From contig NZ_JBHUMO010000007.1 in the NCBI RefSeq assembly GCF_042685105.1, positions 1 to 28,490 on the forward strand: a DNA stretch of 28,490 nt, given 5' to 3'. Source of the stretch: Enterococcus_G camelliae. GTDB lineage: Bacteria; Bacillota; Bacilli; Lactobacillales; Enterococcaceae. Positions 1-7,673 of this stretch are shown in pieces. Within the stretch, counting starts at the first letter, position 1, and each line of letters opens with the position of its first letter. A program made the position numbers and the translations under genes. The notes beneath the pieces are model-generated. The model ran no database searches and was not told where the DNA came from. It saw only the letters and a program-made list of their open reading frames with translations.

Positions 1-120
1 TGTGGACATAAAAAAGTAGACTTAAAACTGTCTGATCGCACCTATCACTGTGAAGAATGCGGGTATACAGCGGATAGAGATTATAATGCAAGTCTTAATT
101 TAGCGAGTTACAGTGCTTAA
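1..120 (+). CDS. tnpB: TnpB C-terminal fragment (IS200/IS605 family), 5' part outside window
   Basis: Frame 1 is open from the first base to a TAA at 118-120 and gives 40 codons of a TnpB-type RNA-guided nuclease. Visible are the last cysteine of the first zinc-ribbon pair (CGHKK), the second pair in YHCEECGYTADRD, and the final RuvC aspartate followed by the usual NASLNLA tail. TnpB proteins are small relatives of Cas12 that use a guide RNA made from the element's own right end to cut DNA and favour persistence of the transposon. The gene is cut only by the window edge; its tail looks intact. Whether the full gene is intact, and whether a TnpA partner exists, cannot be judged here. Confidence 0.88.
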   Translation, partial: CGHKKVDLKLSDRTYHCEECGYTADRDYNASLNLASYSA

Positions 121-290
121 TCTACGAGCTTCTACTTAAACAGAAACGTAGATAGGTAGGATTCGTTGTATCCGAATTAACGCCTGTGGAATGTTATAGC
201 AAACGAGAGTAGCGAGCAAGTGGCAAAATCGGACACGTAGAAACAGGAAATAAACATAAATCTGACAATTTTTATAGTTGGTTAGAAATA
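121..290 (+). mobile_element. Right end of the tnpB element, candidate omega-RNA (guide RNA) region
   Basis: About 200 bases separate the tnpB stop from nfo and hold no gene. They are rich in short complementary segments: TCTAC at 121-125 and 131-135 against GTAGA at 148-152 and 237-241, GGAT 159-162 with ATCC 170-173, and CCTGT 183-187 with ACAGG 243-247. In characterised TnpB systems the guide RNA covers the 3' end of tnpB plus the right end, and the guide is the flanking host sequence just past the element. The exact right boundary is not visible; it probably lies between about 265 and 295, within AT-rich sequence just before nfo. Assignment as right end and RNA is inference from position and fold. 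Confidence 0.5.
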
Positions 291-318
291 TTTATAGATT
301 TTTGGCAACGGAAAGAAG

Positions 319-1218
319 ATGTTAATTGGTTCTCATGTATCAATGAGTGGGAAAAAAATGTTTCTTCAGTCAGCAGAAGAAGCAGCGAGTTATGATGCAT
401 CGACATTTATGATTTATACGGGTGCTCCTCAAAATACCAGAAGAAAGCCCATTGAAGACCTGAATATTGAGGCAGGTAAGGCGTTTATGGCAAGTCATGG
501 ACTCAGTAATCTGGTTGTCCATGCCCCGTATATTATTAATTTAGGAAATACAACCAAACCTCAAAATTTTGGATTTGCAGTGAATTTCTTAAGAGAAGAA
601 ATCTTGCGAGCCACTGCACTAGGTGCGCTACAAATTACGTTACATCCTGGTGCGCATGTAGGTGCTGGGGTGGATGCGGGTCTGGCTCAAATTATTAAAG
701 GGCTAAATGAAGTGCTTGAAAAAGATCAGGTACCACAAATCGCTCTAGAGACCATGGCTGGTAAAGGAACAGAGCTTGGAAAAACCTTCGAAGAATTGGC
801 AACAATCATTGATGGAGTAACCTTGAATGAAAAATTATCAGTGACCTTCGATACGTGTCATACGAATGATGCTGGTTATAACATCAAAGAAGATTTTGAT
901 GGTGTACTAGAAGAATTTGATCGCATCATTGGTTTGGATCGACTAAAAGTGATTCATGTGAATGATTCGAAAAATCCCCAAGGCTCCCACAAGGATCGTC
1001 ATGCCAATATTGGTTTTGGTACGATTGGTTTCGAAGCCTTAAACCATGTTGTTCATCATCCTAAATTAGAAAACTTACCAAAAATTTTGGAGACCCCTTA
1101 TGTAGGTGAAGAGAAGAAAAATAAAAAACCACCGTATAAGTATGAAATCGCCATGTTAAAAAAACAGGTTTTTGATCCACAACTTTTGGAGAAGATTGCA
1201 ATGAACGAACAATATTGA
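319..1218 (+). CDS. nfo: Deoxyribonuclease IV (AP endonuclease)
   Basis: The 299-residue product is an endonuclease IV (Nfo), which cuts the DNA backbone 5' of abasic sites and removes blocked 3' ends in base excision repair. The family's zinc ligands are present in order: H68 (VVHAPY), H109 (LHPGAH), E144 (ALETMAG), D178 and H181 (FDTCHTNDAGY), H213 (VIHVNDSK), D226 and H228 (KDRHANIG), and E258 (LETPY). Length matches the family (about 285-300). The ATG at 319 is preceded by a weak GGAAAG. The gene stands alone, with an IS end 30-50 bases upstream, so its native promoter may have been displaced or replaced by the insertion. A terminator follows directly. Confidence 0.96.
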   Translation: MLIGSHVSMSGKKMFLQSAEEAASYDASTFMIYTGAPQNTRRKPIEDLNIEAGKAFMASHGLSNLVVHAPYIINLGNTTKPQNFGFAVNFLREEILRATALGALQITLHPGAHVGAGVDAGLAQIIKGLNEVLEKDQVPQIALETMAGKGTELGKTFEELATIIDGVTLNEKLSVTFDTCHTNDAGYNIKEDFDGVLEEFDRIIGLDRLKVIHVNDSKNPQGSHKDRHANIGFGTIGFEALNHVVHHPKLENLPKILETPYVGEEKKNKKPPYKYEIAMLKKQVFDPQLLEKIAMNEQY

Positions 1219-1249
1219 AAGCTTGTGCATTCGCACTTGCTTTTTTTTT
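1219..1249 (+). terminator. Rho-independent terminator after nfo
   Basis: A hairpin starts at the last base of the nfo stop region: AAGC 1219-1222 and GTGC 1225-1228 pair with GCAC 1233-1236 and GCTT 1239-1242 around a TT/TT internal loop and an ATTC tetraloop. A run of nine T follows. Confidence 0.8.
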
Positions 1250-1288
1250 GGCGTTTGATACGCTAATAACAAAGAAAGTGGGGAGTTT

Positions 1289-2194
1289 ATGGAGACAATC
1301 TTAAAAGTGAATAATGTATCAAAGAAAATTGGATCGAAAACGATTATCGATGAAGTTAGTTTTGACGTTCCAAAAGGGAAGATTGTTGGTCTCCTGGGTC
1401 CAAACGGTGCTGGGAAAACGACGCTCATCCGAATGATTGTCGGTTTAATGAAAATGTCAAATGGTGAAATTACCATTGCAAACTATTCCTTAAAGGAACA
1501 CTACCGTGAGGCAATTTCTGAAGTTGGAGCAATTGTTGAAAATCCTGAGTTTTACAATTATATGAGCGGAATGGATAATTTACTTCAATATGCGCGGATG
1601 TCTAGAAAACATGTCACCCCGGAGGAAATTCTAGCAATCATTAAACAAGTTCATCTAGAAGCTCATTTCAATCAAAAAGTAAAAACCTATTCTTTGGGAA
1701 TGAGACAACGTCTAGGTGTAGCCCAAGCATTAATTCATCAGCCTTCGTTACTTGTGTTAGATGAACCCATGAATGGATTGGATCCAATGGGAATGAAAGA
1801 ATTTCGTGAAATGTTGCGCGACTTAAAAAATAAGGGAATATCAGTAATTTTATCAAGCCATCAATTGAGCGATATTGAGCTGGTTGCGGACGAACTTGTC
1901 ATTGTCCAGCATGGGAAAATCACCCATCAGGTTACAATGGATGAAATCAAAAATCAACAATTGGTGATGGTCGTTGAGTGTCAAAAAATAGATGAATTAA
2001 CACAGTATCTCACTCAACAATCCTTGTCGTTTGAAAGAAGACAAGAGCAAGTATGGGTTTATTTGGAGCAAGATATCAGAGTCTCTCTTTTAAAAGACTT
2101 AGTGAATCAAGATTTAAATGTCCTAGCTTTCTATCCTAAGGTTTCCTCATTGGAAGATGTATTTTTAGCTTGGACAGAAGAAGGAGGCTTATAA
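1289..2194 (+). CDS. ABC transporter ATP-binding protein (BcrA / ABC-2 drug or peptide export type)
   Basis: The 301-residue protein is the ATPase of a two-gene ABC-2 exporter. Walker A is GPNGAGKTT at residues 37-45, the signature is LGMRQ at 136-140, Walker B is LLVLDE at 154-159, and the switch histidine is H191. The glutamate in the ENPEFYNY segment near residue 84 takes the Q-loop position, as often seen in bacitracin/lantibiotic-resistance-type ATPases. A C-terminal extension of about 90 residues after the NBD is typical of this group. The start at 1289 follows GGGGAG. It overlaps the permease gene by one base (TAATG), so the two are translationally coupled. The substrate cannot be read from sequence; self-protection or antimicrobial peptide export is a family-level guess. 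Confidence 0.9.
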   Translation: METILKVNNVSKKIGSKTIIDEVSFDVPKGKIVGLLGPNGAGKTTLIRMIVGLMKMSNGEITIANYSLKEHYREAISEVGAIVENPEFYNYMSGMDNLLQYARMSRKHVTPEEILAIIKQVHLEAHFNQKVKTYSLGMRQRLGVAQALIHQPSLLVLDEPMNGLDPMGMKEFREMLRDLKNKGISVILSSHQLSDIELVADELVIVQHGKITHQVTMDEIKNQQLVMVVECQKIDELTQYLTQQSLSFERRQEQVWVYLEQDIRVSLLKDLVNQDLNVLAFYPKVSSLEDVFLAWTEEGGL

Positions 2195-3012
2195 TGAGTG
2201 CATTAATCACCAACGAGTGGCTAAAACTCGCTAAGAAAAAAACGACAGGGTTTTTATTTCTCTTTTTAGTTGTGGCAACTTTTGGAGTCACTTTATTAAT
2301 GAAACTAGCAAAAGTAACGATGACTGCACCACAAAGTTTTGCACAATTGTCGGGCATGAGTTCGTTTTTAAACTTGGTGATTGTCATTTTGACTGCATCC
2401 ATTGTTGCAGAGGAATTTACAAAAGGAACCATCAAATTTTTGTTAATTCGACCATTTTCCAGAAGTCAAATTTTGCTTTCTAAATGGATTACCTGTATCT
2501 TGTATGCCTTATTCGGCACATTCATTTTGTGGATGAGTAGTTTTTTAGCTAGTTATTTATTTTTGAAAAATGGCTCATTTACAACGGGATTAACTGAATT
2601 TGGTGGCTGGAACGCCATCGAGGTTTCTCTTTTATATGGAGCAACGAATTTATTGATGTTGGTTTTTTATAGTTCTGTCACGTTGTTCATTTCAGCTGTC
2701 ATTCGTTCGCAGTCATTGGCAGTCGGTTTGGGAATTGGGGTCCTCTTCGGATCGTCTATGATGAACGTGTTACTTTTTACGTTGATGGAAAAACAAAACT
2801 GGTTGCGTTGGAACCCCTTTAATTTATTAAATATCCGCGAAGCTATCCCAGATTTTATCCAAATGCTACAAGGAAACAAAGCTTGGACAAGCGCTTCTAC
2901 AAACTATCTAGTAAATTATTGGCAAATGGGCTTAGGGCTTCTTCTATTCAGTACAGTTATTTATCTGATCACCAATTGGTTGTTCGCTAAACGTGATGTA
3001 GCATTAAGTTAA
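2194..3012 (+). CDS. ABC-2 type permease subunit
   Basis: This 272-residue integral membrane protein begins MSALITNEWLKL at the ATG of the TAATG overlap, with GGAGG at 2183-2187. An upstream in-frame GTG/ATG-like extension exists but would lie inside the ATPase gene and lacks this ribosome site. After the cytoplasmic N-terminus come about six hydrophobic segments (near residues 15-35, 55-75, 100-125, 150-175, 180-205 and 240-265), the layout of BcrB/LanE-like ABC-2 permeases. The motif IVAEEFTKGTIKFLLIRP after the second segment is characteristic of the family. It forms the membrane channel for the preceding ATPase. A strong terminator closes the pair. Confidence 0.88.
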   Translation: MSALITNEWLKLAKKKTTGFLFLFLVVATFGVTLLMKLAKVTMTAPQSFAQLSGMSSFLNLVIVILTASIVAEEFTKGTIKFLLIRPFSRSQILLSKWITCILYALFGTFILWMSSFLASYLFLKNGSFTTGLTEFGGWNAIEVSLLYGATNLLMLVFYSSVTLFISAVIRSQSLAVGLGIGVLFGSSMMNVLLFTLMEKQNWLRWNPFNLLNIREAIPDFIQMLQGNKAWTSASTNYLVNYWQMGLGLLLFSTVIYLITNWLFAKRDVALS

Positions 3013-3018
3013 AGACCT

Positions 3019-3074
3019 ATGGCAAAAGGAAAAGAGAACCTTCTTTAAAATTTTGCCATTTGTCTTTTTTTTTT
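3019..3074 (+). terminator. Rho-independent terminator after the ABC-2 operon
   Basis: ATGGCAAAA at 3019-3027 pairs with TTTTGCCAT at 3051-3059. A T-rich tail with ten consecutive T ends at 3074. Confidence 0.82.
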
Positions 3075-3130
3075 AGGTCACTTCTAGTAAAATGAATGAT
3101 TGAGAGCAGATTGTATAGAAAGGAGTTCGT

Positions 3131-3343
3131 TTGATTATGATGTATGTAATCGTTGCAATTATTGCATTAGCAGTTGGCGCTATCGGTGGTTTCTTTTATG
3201 CGCGAAAATATATGAAAGATTACTTGAAGAAAAATCCTCCTGTGAATGAGGAAATGTTGCGTTCACTAATGATGTCAATGGGGCAAAAACCTTCTGAAAA
3301 GAAGATTCGTCAAATGATGCAACAAATGAAAAATCAAAACTAG
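3131..3343 (+). CDS. yneF: YneF-family small membrane protein (UPF0154)
   Basis: A 68-70 residue protein with one N-terminal membrane helix (about residues 5-25, IVAIIALAVGAIGGFFY) followed by a charged, methionine-rich tail. The core YMKDYLKKNPPVNEEMLR and MGQKPSEKKIRQMM segments are diagnostic of the UPF0154/YneF family of Firmicutes; its function is not established. Start choice is uncertain. AGGAG at 3121-3125 is 5 bases from TTG 3131, 11 from ATG 3137 and 14 from ATG 3140. TTG 3131 or ATG 3137 fit best. It lies upstream of the ABC exporter genes, separated by a large hairpin. Confidence 0.88.
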   Translation: MIMMYVIVAIIALAVGAIGGFFYARKYMKDYLKKNPPVNEEMLRSLMMSMGQKPSEKKIRQMMQQMKNQN

Positions 3344-3370
3344 TTTTTGATTGGCTCATTGGTCAAAGAA

Positions 3371-3476
3371 AAAAATATCCAAACGATATAGAATGTGTCG
3401 TGCTTATTCTAATGAATTTGCGCCCAGGCCCTACTGGACCGTAGGAGCGAATTCTATATCGTTTGGGTATTTTCTT
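3371..3476 (+). promoter_or_regulatory. Long inverted repeat with nested hairpins, candidate terminator/attenuator before the ABC exporter
   Basis: Bases 3372-3394 are complementary to 3451-3473: 23 pairs with one G-U and no gaps, enclosing a 56-base loop. The loop can form its own hairpins that compete with the outer stem. TAGAAT 3389-3394 pairs with ATTCTA 3406-3411. GAATT 3414-3418, CGC and CTAC pair with GTAG, GCG and AATTC 3450-3454, folding over the 5' end of the right arm. A moderately T-rich tail (TTTTCTTATT) follows, and the exporter's ribosome site begins about 20 bases later. It could simply end yneF transcription, or act as a conditional attenuator. The fold is seen by eye; the switching role is inference. 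Confidence 0.6.
3412..3444 (+). CDS. Possible leader peptide MNLRPGPTGP inside the hairpin loop
   Basis: A ten-codon frame ATG-TAG encodes MNLRPGPTGP, or 14 residues (MLILMNLRPGPTGP) if the in-frame GTG at 3400 is used. It spans the inner hairpin CCTAC/GTAGG, so a ribosome moving through it would open that hairpin. The proline/glycine-rich end is the kind of sequence that slows ribosomes. Against it, no clear Shine-Dalgarno sequence precedes either start. In Bacillus subtilis the related exporter operon bmrBCD is controlled by a translated leader, which is the reason to list this candidate. It may be chance. Confidence 0.25.
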   Translation: MNLRPGPTGP

Positions 3477-3510
3477 ATTGCAAAAAAAGTACGTAGAAGG
3501 GAGAATCGCA

Positions 3511-5265
3511 GTGTCAATATTTAAAAAATTGGGTTGGTTTTTTCGACAAGAAAAAAAACATTACCTATTAGGAGTATTCTCATTAATTGTTGTGGCGATT
3601 GTCCAAGTATTGCCACCTAAAATGATTGGACTAATCATCGATGAAATAGATCAAAAGCAATTATCTGGCAGCAAAATTCTCCTCTGGGTTGCTTTGTTAA
3701 CTCTTGCGGCCATCACTCAATACGGTTTTCGCTTTATCTGGCGCACCAATATTTGGGGGAGTGCAGCGAAATTGGAGCGGTCATTGCGAAGTCAGCTATT
3801 TCACCATTTTACAAAAATGGACCATCTTTTTTTTCAAACGCATCGGACAGGGGATTTAATGGCTCATGCCACCAATGACGTCAGTGCCGTTCAAAATGTT
3901 GCTGGTGCAGGAATTTTAACCTTTGCGGATTCCATGATTACCGGCATTTCAACTATTATTGCGATGGTGCTTTTTGTGGACTGGCGTTTAACCATTTTGG
4001 CCATGATTCCATTACCACTCTTAGCAGTAACTTCTCGTGTCTTGGGGTCAAAAATTCATGTTGCTTTCCGCGACGCTCAAGCAGCTTTTTCTGATATCAA
4101 CGATAAAACCCAAGAAAGTATTACCGGTATCAAGGTAATCAAAACATTTGGGCAGGAAAAAGAGGACATTGCTGATTTTGAAGAAAAAATTGCTCATGTG
4201 ATTAAAAAAAATCGACGAGTCAATCGTTATGATGCTCTTTTTGATCCATGTATCACTGCAATAATCGGGATTTCATACGGCTTAACGATTTTTCTGGGTG
4301 GCCACTATGTTATGGAAAAAACGATTACGGTGGGGCAGTTGGTTTCCTTTATTAGTTATATTGGGATGTTGGTTTGGCCAATGTTTGCCATTGGTCGTCT
4401 GTTTAATGTACTCGAACGCGGCAATGCGAGTTACGATCGTATCGAAGAGTTATTAGCAGAGGAAACCCATATTCTCGAAGATGAGCATGGACTAACTGAG
4501 CCAGCTCATGGGGATCTTGCTATCTCAATTGATTCCTTTGCTTATCCTGATTACCCTGAACAAACAATTTTGAGAAATATTCATCTGAAAGTTGAAGAGG
4601 GAAAAACACTAGGAATTGTTGGGAAAACAGGCTCAGGGAAGACCACCCTTTTAAAACTCTTTTTACGAGAATACGATAATTATCAAGGAACAATTTTCTT
4701 CGGTGCTCACGACATTAAAGAATATCGCTTGCAGGCGTTGTTATTATCCATTGGGTATGTACCACAGGATCATTTTTTATTTTCGATGACCATTCGGGAT
4801 AACATTCGGTTTGCTGCACCTAAATCTACTCAGGAAAAAGTGGAAGAAGTCGCAAAAATTGCGGCAATTCACGAAGACATCGAAGCCTTTCCTGAAGGGT
4901 ACGATACCCTTGTTGGTGAACGTGGCGTATCATTGTCTGGTGGCCAGAAGCAACGGATTTCCATTGCTCGTTCGCTTATGTTGGACCCGGAATTACTGAT
5001 TTTGGATGATGCGTTATCAGCGGTGGATGCCAAGACAGAAGAGGAAATCTTACGTCATCTTCACACGCGTCCGAAGCGGCAAACAACAATGATCACCGCA
5101 CACCGATTAAGTAGCGTCATGCATGCGGATGAGATTATTGTTATGGAGCAAGGAACAATCGCCGAACGTGGTACCCATGTGCAGTTACTACAAAAGCATG
5201 GTTGGTATGCACAGATGTGGAGCAAACAACAATTAGAGGCCAAAATTGAGCGAGGTGAACAATAA
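3511..5265 (+). CDS. Heterodimeric ABC multidrug exporter, subunit with non-catalytic Walker B (LmrC/YheI-like)
   Basis: The chosen GTG start at 3511 follows AAGGGAG at 3497-3503 and gives 584 residues beginning MSIFKKLGWFF. An earlier TTG at 3463 would start inside the hairpin arm without a ribosome site. An N-terminal six-helix transmembrane domain (about residues 20-300) is fused to a nucleotide-binding domain: Walker A GKTGSGKTT 371-379, signature LSGGQ 475-479, Walker B LLILDD 495-500, and switch H531. The catalytic glutamate after Walker B is replaced by aspartate, while the signature is canonical. This is the pattern of one half of LmrCD/BmrCD-type heterodimers, where this subunit's own Walker motifs form the degenerate site. 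It overlaps the partner by one base. Confidence 0.92.
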   Translation: MSIFKKLGWFFRQEKKHYLLGVFSLIVVAIVQVLPPKMIGLIIDEIDQKQLSGSKILLWVALLTLAAITQYGFRFIWRTNIWGSAAKLERSLRSQLFHHFTKMDHLFFQTHRTGDLMAHATNDVSAVQNVAGAGILTFADSMITGISTIIAMVLFVDWRLTILAMIPLPLLAVTSRVLGSKIHVAFRDAQAAFSDINDKTQESITGIKVIKTFGQEKEDIADFEEKIAHVIKKNRRVNRYDALFDPCITAIIGISYGLTIFLGGHYVMEKTITVGQLVSFISYIGMLVWPMFAIGRLFNVLERGNASYDRIEELLAEETHILEDEHGLTEPAHGDLAISIDSFAYPDYPEQTILRNIHLKVEEGKTLGIVGKTGSGKTTLLKLFLREYDNYQGTIFFGAHDIKEYRLQALLLSIGYVPQDHFLFSMTIRDNIRFAAPKSTQEKVEEVAKIAAIHEDIEAFPEGYDTLVGERGVSLSGGQKQRISIARSLMLDPELLILDDALSAVDAKTEEEILRHLHTRPKRQTTMITAHRLSSVMHADEIIVMEQGTIAERGTHVQLLQKHGWYAQMWSKQQLEAKIERGEQ

Positions 5266-7043
5266 TGCAAAAAAGCGAATGGTCAAAATCCTTGTCGCTG
5301 AAAGAACAATTTGCTATCATTCGACGCATGTTGCCATTTGCAAAACCATTTCGAATGACATTCATGATAGCAATCTTTTTTGCTTTGAGTGTGTCAATCG
5401 TCAATATTATGTTGCCGAAAATATTGCAGTATTTGATTGATCATTATTTGACTTCCTTTTCCGCTACTGGTCAAATTATTATTGGGTTTGGTTGTTTATA
5501 CTTATTTGGAACATTGGTGAAATCAGTCATGTTGTTTTTTCAAAGCTACTTATATGCCAATGCTTCGATAAAAACCTTGAATTATGTCCGAACCACTCTC
5601 TTTAGAAAAATTCATACCTTGGGAATGCGTTATTTTGATCAAACACCGGCAGGATCGATTGTTTCGCGTGTCTCCAACGATACGGAATCGCTAAATGAGT
5701 TCTGGTACGTTTTTATGACCGTGATAACAGGGATTTTTGCAGTGGGTTCTTCTTTTCTTGCCATGCTTCAAATCAACAAGAAAATTGCTTTGGTTATGCT
5801 TATTTTTCTACCCATTCTGCTTTTCATCATTGGGTATTACCAAAAATATAGTTCTCGGATCTACCGTCAAATGCGGGAACGTTTAAGTGAATTAAATACA
5901 AAGTTAAATGAATCCATTTCAGGCATGGCGATTATTCAACAATTCCATCAAGAAAAACGATTAAATCAAGAATTTGATGAGACCAATCAATTATACCTGA
6001 AGAGCCGATTTGCGATGATTCGAACGAATTCATTGCTCTTAGCGCCCGTTATCAATCTTTTATATGCCTTGGCAGTCGCAATCGTCTTGAGCCTATTTGG
6101 AATGGATGCGTTACATAATCCAGTTGAAGTTGGCTTGATTTATGCATTTGTTACCTATGTTTCTGGCTTTTTTAATCCTATGACGCAAATGATGGACTCG
6201 TTAAGTGTCTTCTCAGATGGCATCGTTGCCAGTAGCCGTATTTTAAAAATTTTGGATCAGCAAGAATTAGCTCCAGCACCATTTCATGATGCCAGTGATA
6301 CGATTTTGGCAGGAAAAGTCGAATTTCGCAATGTGACGTTTGCCTACAATGCTGGGCAGCCCGTTTTAAAAAATATTTCCTTTGTGGTTAATCCTGGTGA
6401 AACGATGGCATTCGTCGGACATACAGGTAGTGGAAAAAGCTCAATTATCAATAGCTTGATGCGTTTTTATGAAATTGAATCTGGGCAAATATTGATTGAT
6501 GACCGGGATATTCGTTGCTACCCAATAAAAGAACTACGTCAAAAAATAGGACTAGTTTTGCAAGATGCCTTTCTTTTTTACGGAGACATTACCGATAACA
6601 TTCGTTTACGTGACACAACTATCACGCAAGAACAAGTCGAACAAGCTGCGGCATTTGTCCAAGCAGACCAATTTATTGAAAAATTACCTGGAAAGTATCA
6701 AGCAAAAGTGATTGAACGAGGAGCAAGTTACTCCAGTGGACAACGACAATTGATTTCATTTGCTCGAACCATTGTAACCAATCCGAAAATCTTAATTTTA
6801 GATGAGGCAACGGCCAACATTGATACCGAAACAGAGACTGCCATTCAAGATGGACTCAAAAATATGCGCAAAAATCGTACGACCATTGCCATTGCTCACC
6901 GTTTATCTACGATTAAGGATGCAAATATGATTCTTGTTTTAGACAAAGGCGTGATTGTGGAGCGAGGGGATCACGAGGCACTGTTAGCCAGAAATGGTTT
7001 GTATGCCGATATGTACCGATTGCAAAGTGAGGATGCATCATAG
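5265..7043 (+). CDS. Heterodimeric ABC multidrug exporter, partner with catalytic Walker B (LmrD/YheH-like)
   Basis: This 592-residue TMD-NBD protein starts at the ATG of a TAATG overlap with the preceding gene, preceded by GAGGTGA. It has six membrane helices in residues 30-310, then Walker A GHTGSGKSS 385-393, signature YSSGQ 489-493, Walker B ILILDE 509-514 with catalytic E514, and switch H545. Here the signature is degenerate (SSGQ for SGGQ) and Walker B is intact, the exact complement of its neighbour. The heterodimer should therefore have one hydrolysing site (this Walker A/B with the partner's LSGGQ) and one mainly nucleotide-holding site. Known relatives export drugs such as Hoechst 33342, ethidium and bile acids; the substrate here is not known. 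Confidence 0.93.
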   Translation: MQKSEWSKSLSLKEQFAIIRRMLPFAKPFRMTFMIAIFFALSVSIVNIMLPKILQYLIDHYLTSFSATGQIIIGFGCLYLFGTLVKSVMLFFQSYLYANASIKTLNYVRTTLFRKIHTLGMRYFDQTPAGSIVSRVSNDTESLNEFWYVFMTVITGIFAVGSSFLAMLQINKKIALVMLIFLPILLFIIGYYQKYSSRIYRQMRERLSELNTKLNESISGMAIIQQFHQEKRLNQEFDETNQLYLKSRFAMIRTNSLLLAPVINLLYALAVAIVLSLFGMDALHNPVEVGLIYAFVTYVSGFFNPMTQMMDSLSVFSDGIVASSRILKILDQQELAPAPFHDASDTILAGKVEFRNVTFAYNAGQPVLKNISFVVNPGETMAFVGHTGSGKSSIINSLMRFYEIESGQILIDDRDIRCYPIKELRQKIGLVLQDAFLFYGDITDNIRLRDTTITQEQVEQAAAFVQADQFIEKLPGKYQAKVIERGASYSSGQRQLISFARTIVTNPKILILDEATANIDTETETAIQDGLKNMRKNRTTIAIAHRLSTIKDANMILVLDKGVIVERGDHEALLARNGLYADMYRLQSEDAS

Positions 7044-7072
7044 ACACTGGCAAAAAATGAAAGAGGAATAAC

Positions 7073-7118
7073 AAAAATGCATCGCAGAGCAAACGCTTGG
7101 CTCTGACGATGCATTTTT
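7073..7118. terminator. Bidirectional terminator between the ABC exporter and gpx
   Basis: AAAAATGCATCG 7073-7084 and CAGAGC 7085-7090 pair with GCTCTG and CGATGCATTTTT ending at 7118, about 18 base pairs with a short loop. The A-tract and T-tract flanks let it terminate transcription arriving from either of the two convergent operons. Confidence 0.82.
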
Positions 7119-7155
7119 ACAGTCTATTAAAGTAAGATTGCTACTGAACGTTCAC

Positions 7156-7638
7156 TTAACTCTTTTTTTCTAGTAGTTGTTCGATTGTGTCTTTTGCTTC
7201 GAGAGGCGATGTTTTAGGACTATACCGTTTAACGACATTGCCCGTTCGATCAACTAGGAATTTGGTAAAATTCCACTTAATATCTTTGGTCAAAAGACCT
7301 GGCTGTTGCTCCTTGAGATAAGTAAAAAGGGGATCAGCATTAGGACCGTTTACTTCTATTAAAGCGTGAATGGGAAAGGTCACTCCATAATTTAATTGAC
7401 AACTTTCTTGTGCCGCTTTTCCATCAGTTAGTTCTTGGTGAAACTGGTTGGAAGGAAATCCCAAAACCACAAGACCATCCTCTTTGTACTCTTGGTAAAG
7501 CGATTCTAATTCTTTAAACTGTCCTCTTAATCCACATTTTGAAGCAGTATTGACAATTAGTAAGACACTGCCTTTGTATTTTTCAAGAGAATAGGTTTCT
7601 CCTGATGCTAAACGAACTTGGAATTGGTAGATTGACAT
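7156..7638 (-). CDS. gpx: Glutathione peroxidase family thiol peroxidase (BsaA/Gpx-like)
   Basis: The 160-residue protein is a cysteine-type glutathione peroxidase homologue, which in Firmicutes usually reduces peroxides with thioredoxin rather than glutathione. The catalytic C35 lies in NTASKCGLRGQF, the conserved Gln is Q65 (FPSNQF), and Trp/Asn are W122 and N123 (WNFTKF). C80 in ESCQLNYGVTFP is at the position of the resolving cysteine of thioredoxin-dependent members. The start has AGGAGG a good distance upstream. It is the second gene of a minus-strand operon, 35 bases after the MATE gene. The thioredoxin reductase gene, which could feed it electrons through thioredoxin, is transcribed divergently next door. 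The thioredoxin link is inference. Confidence 0.93.
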   Translation of the reverse strand: MSIYQFQVRLASGETYSLEKYKGSVLLIVNTASKCGLRGQFKELESLYQEYKEDGLVVLGFPSNQFHQELTDGKAAQESCQLNYGVTFPIHALIEVNGPNADPLFTYLKEQQPGLLTKDIKWNFTKFLVDRTGNVVKRYSPKTSPLEAKDTIEQLLEKKS

Positions 7639-7673
7639 AACGTATCTCCTCCTTTGTGACTATCGTACCGCTC

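Noticed and set aside
3463..3510. TTG start giving a 600-residue ABC subunit
   Set aside because: It lies inside the right arm of the hairpin without a ribosome site, while GTG 3511 has AAGGGAG at proper spacing and starts with the family's usual N-terminus.
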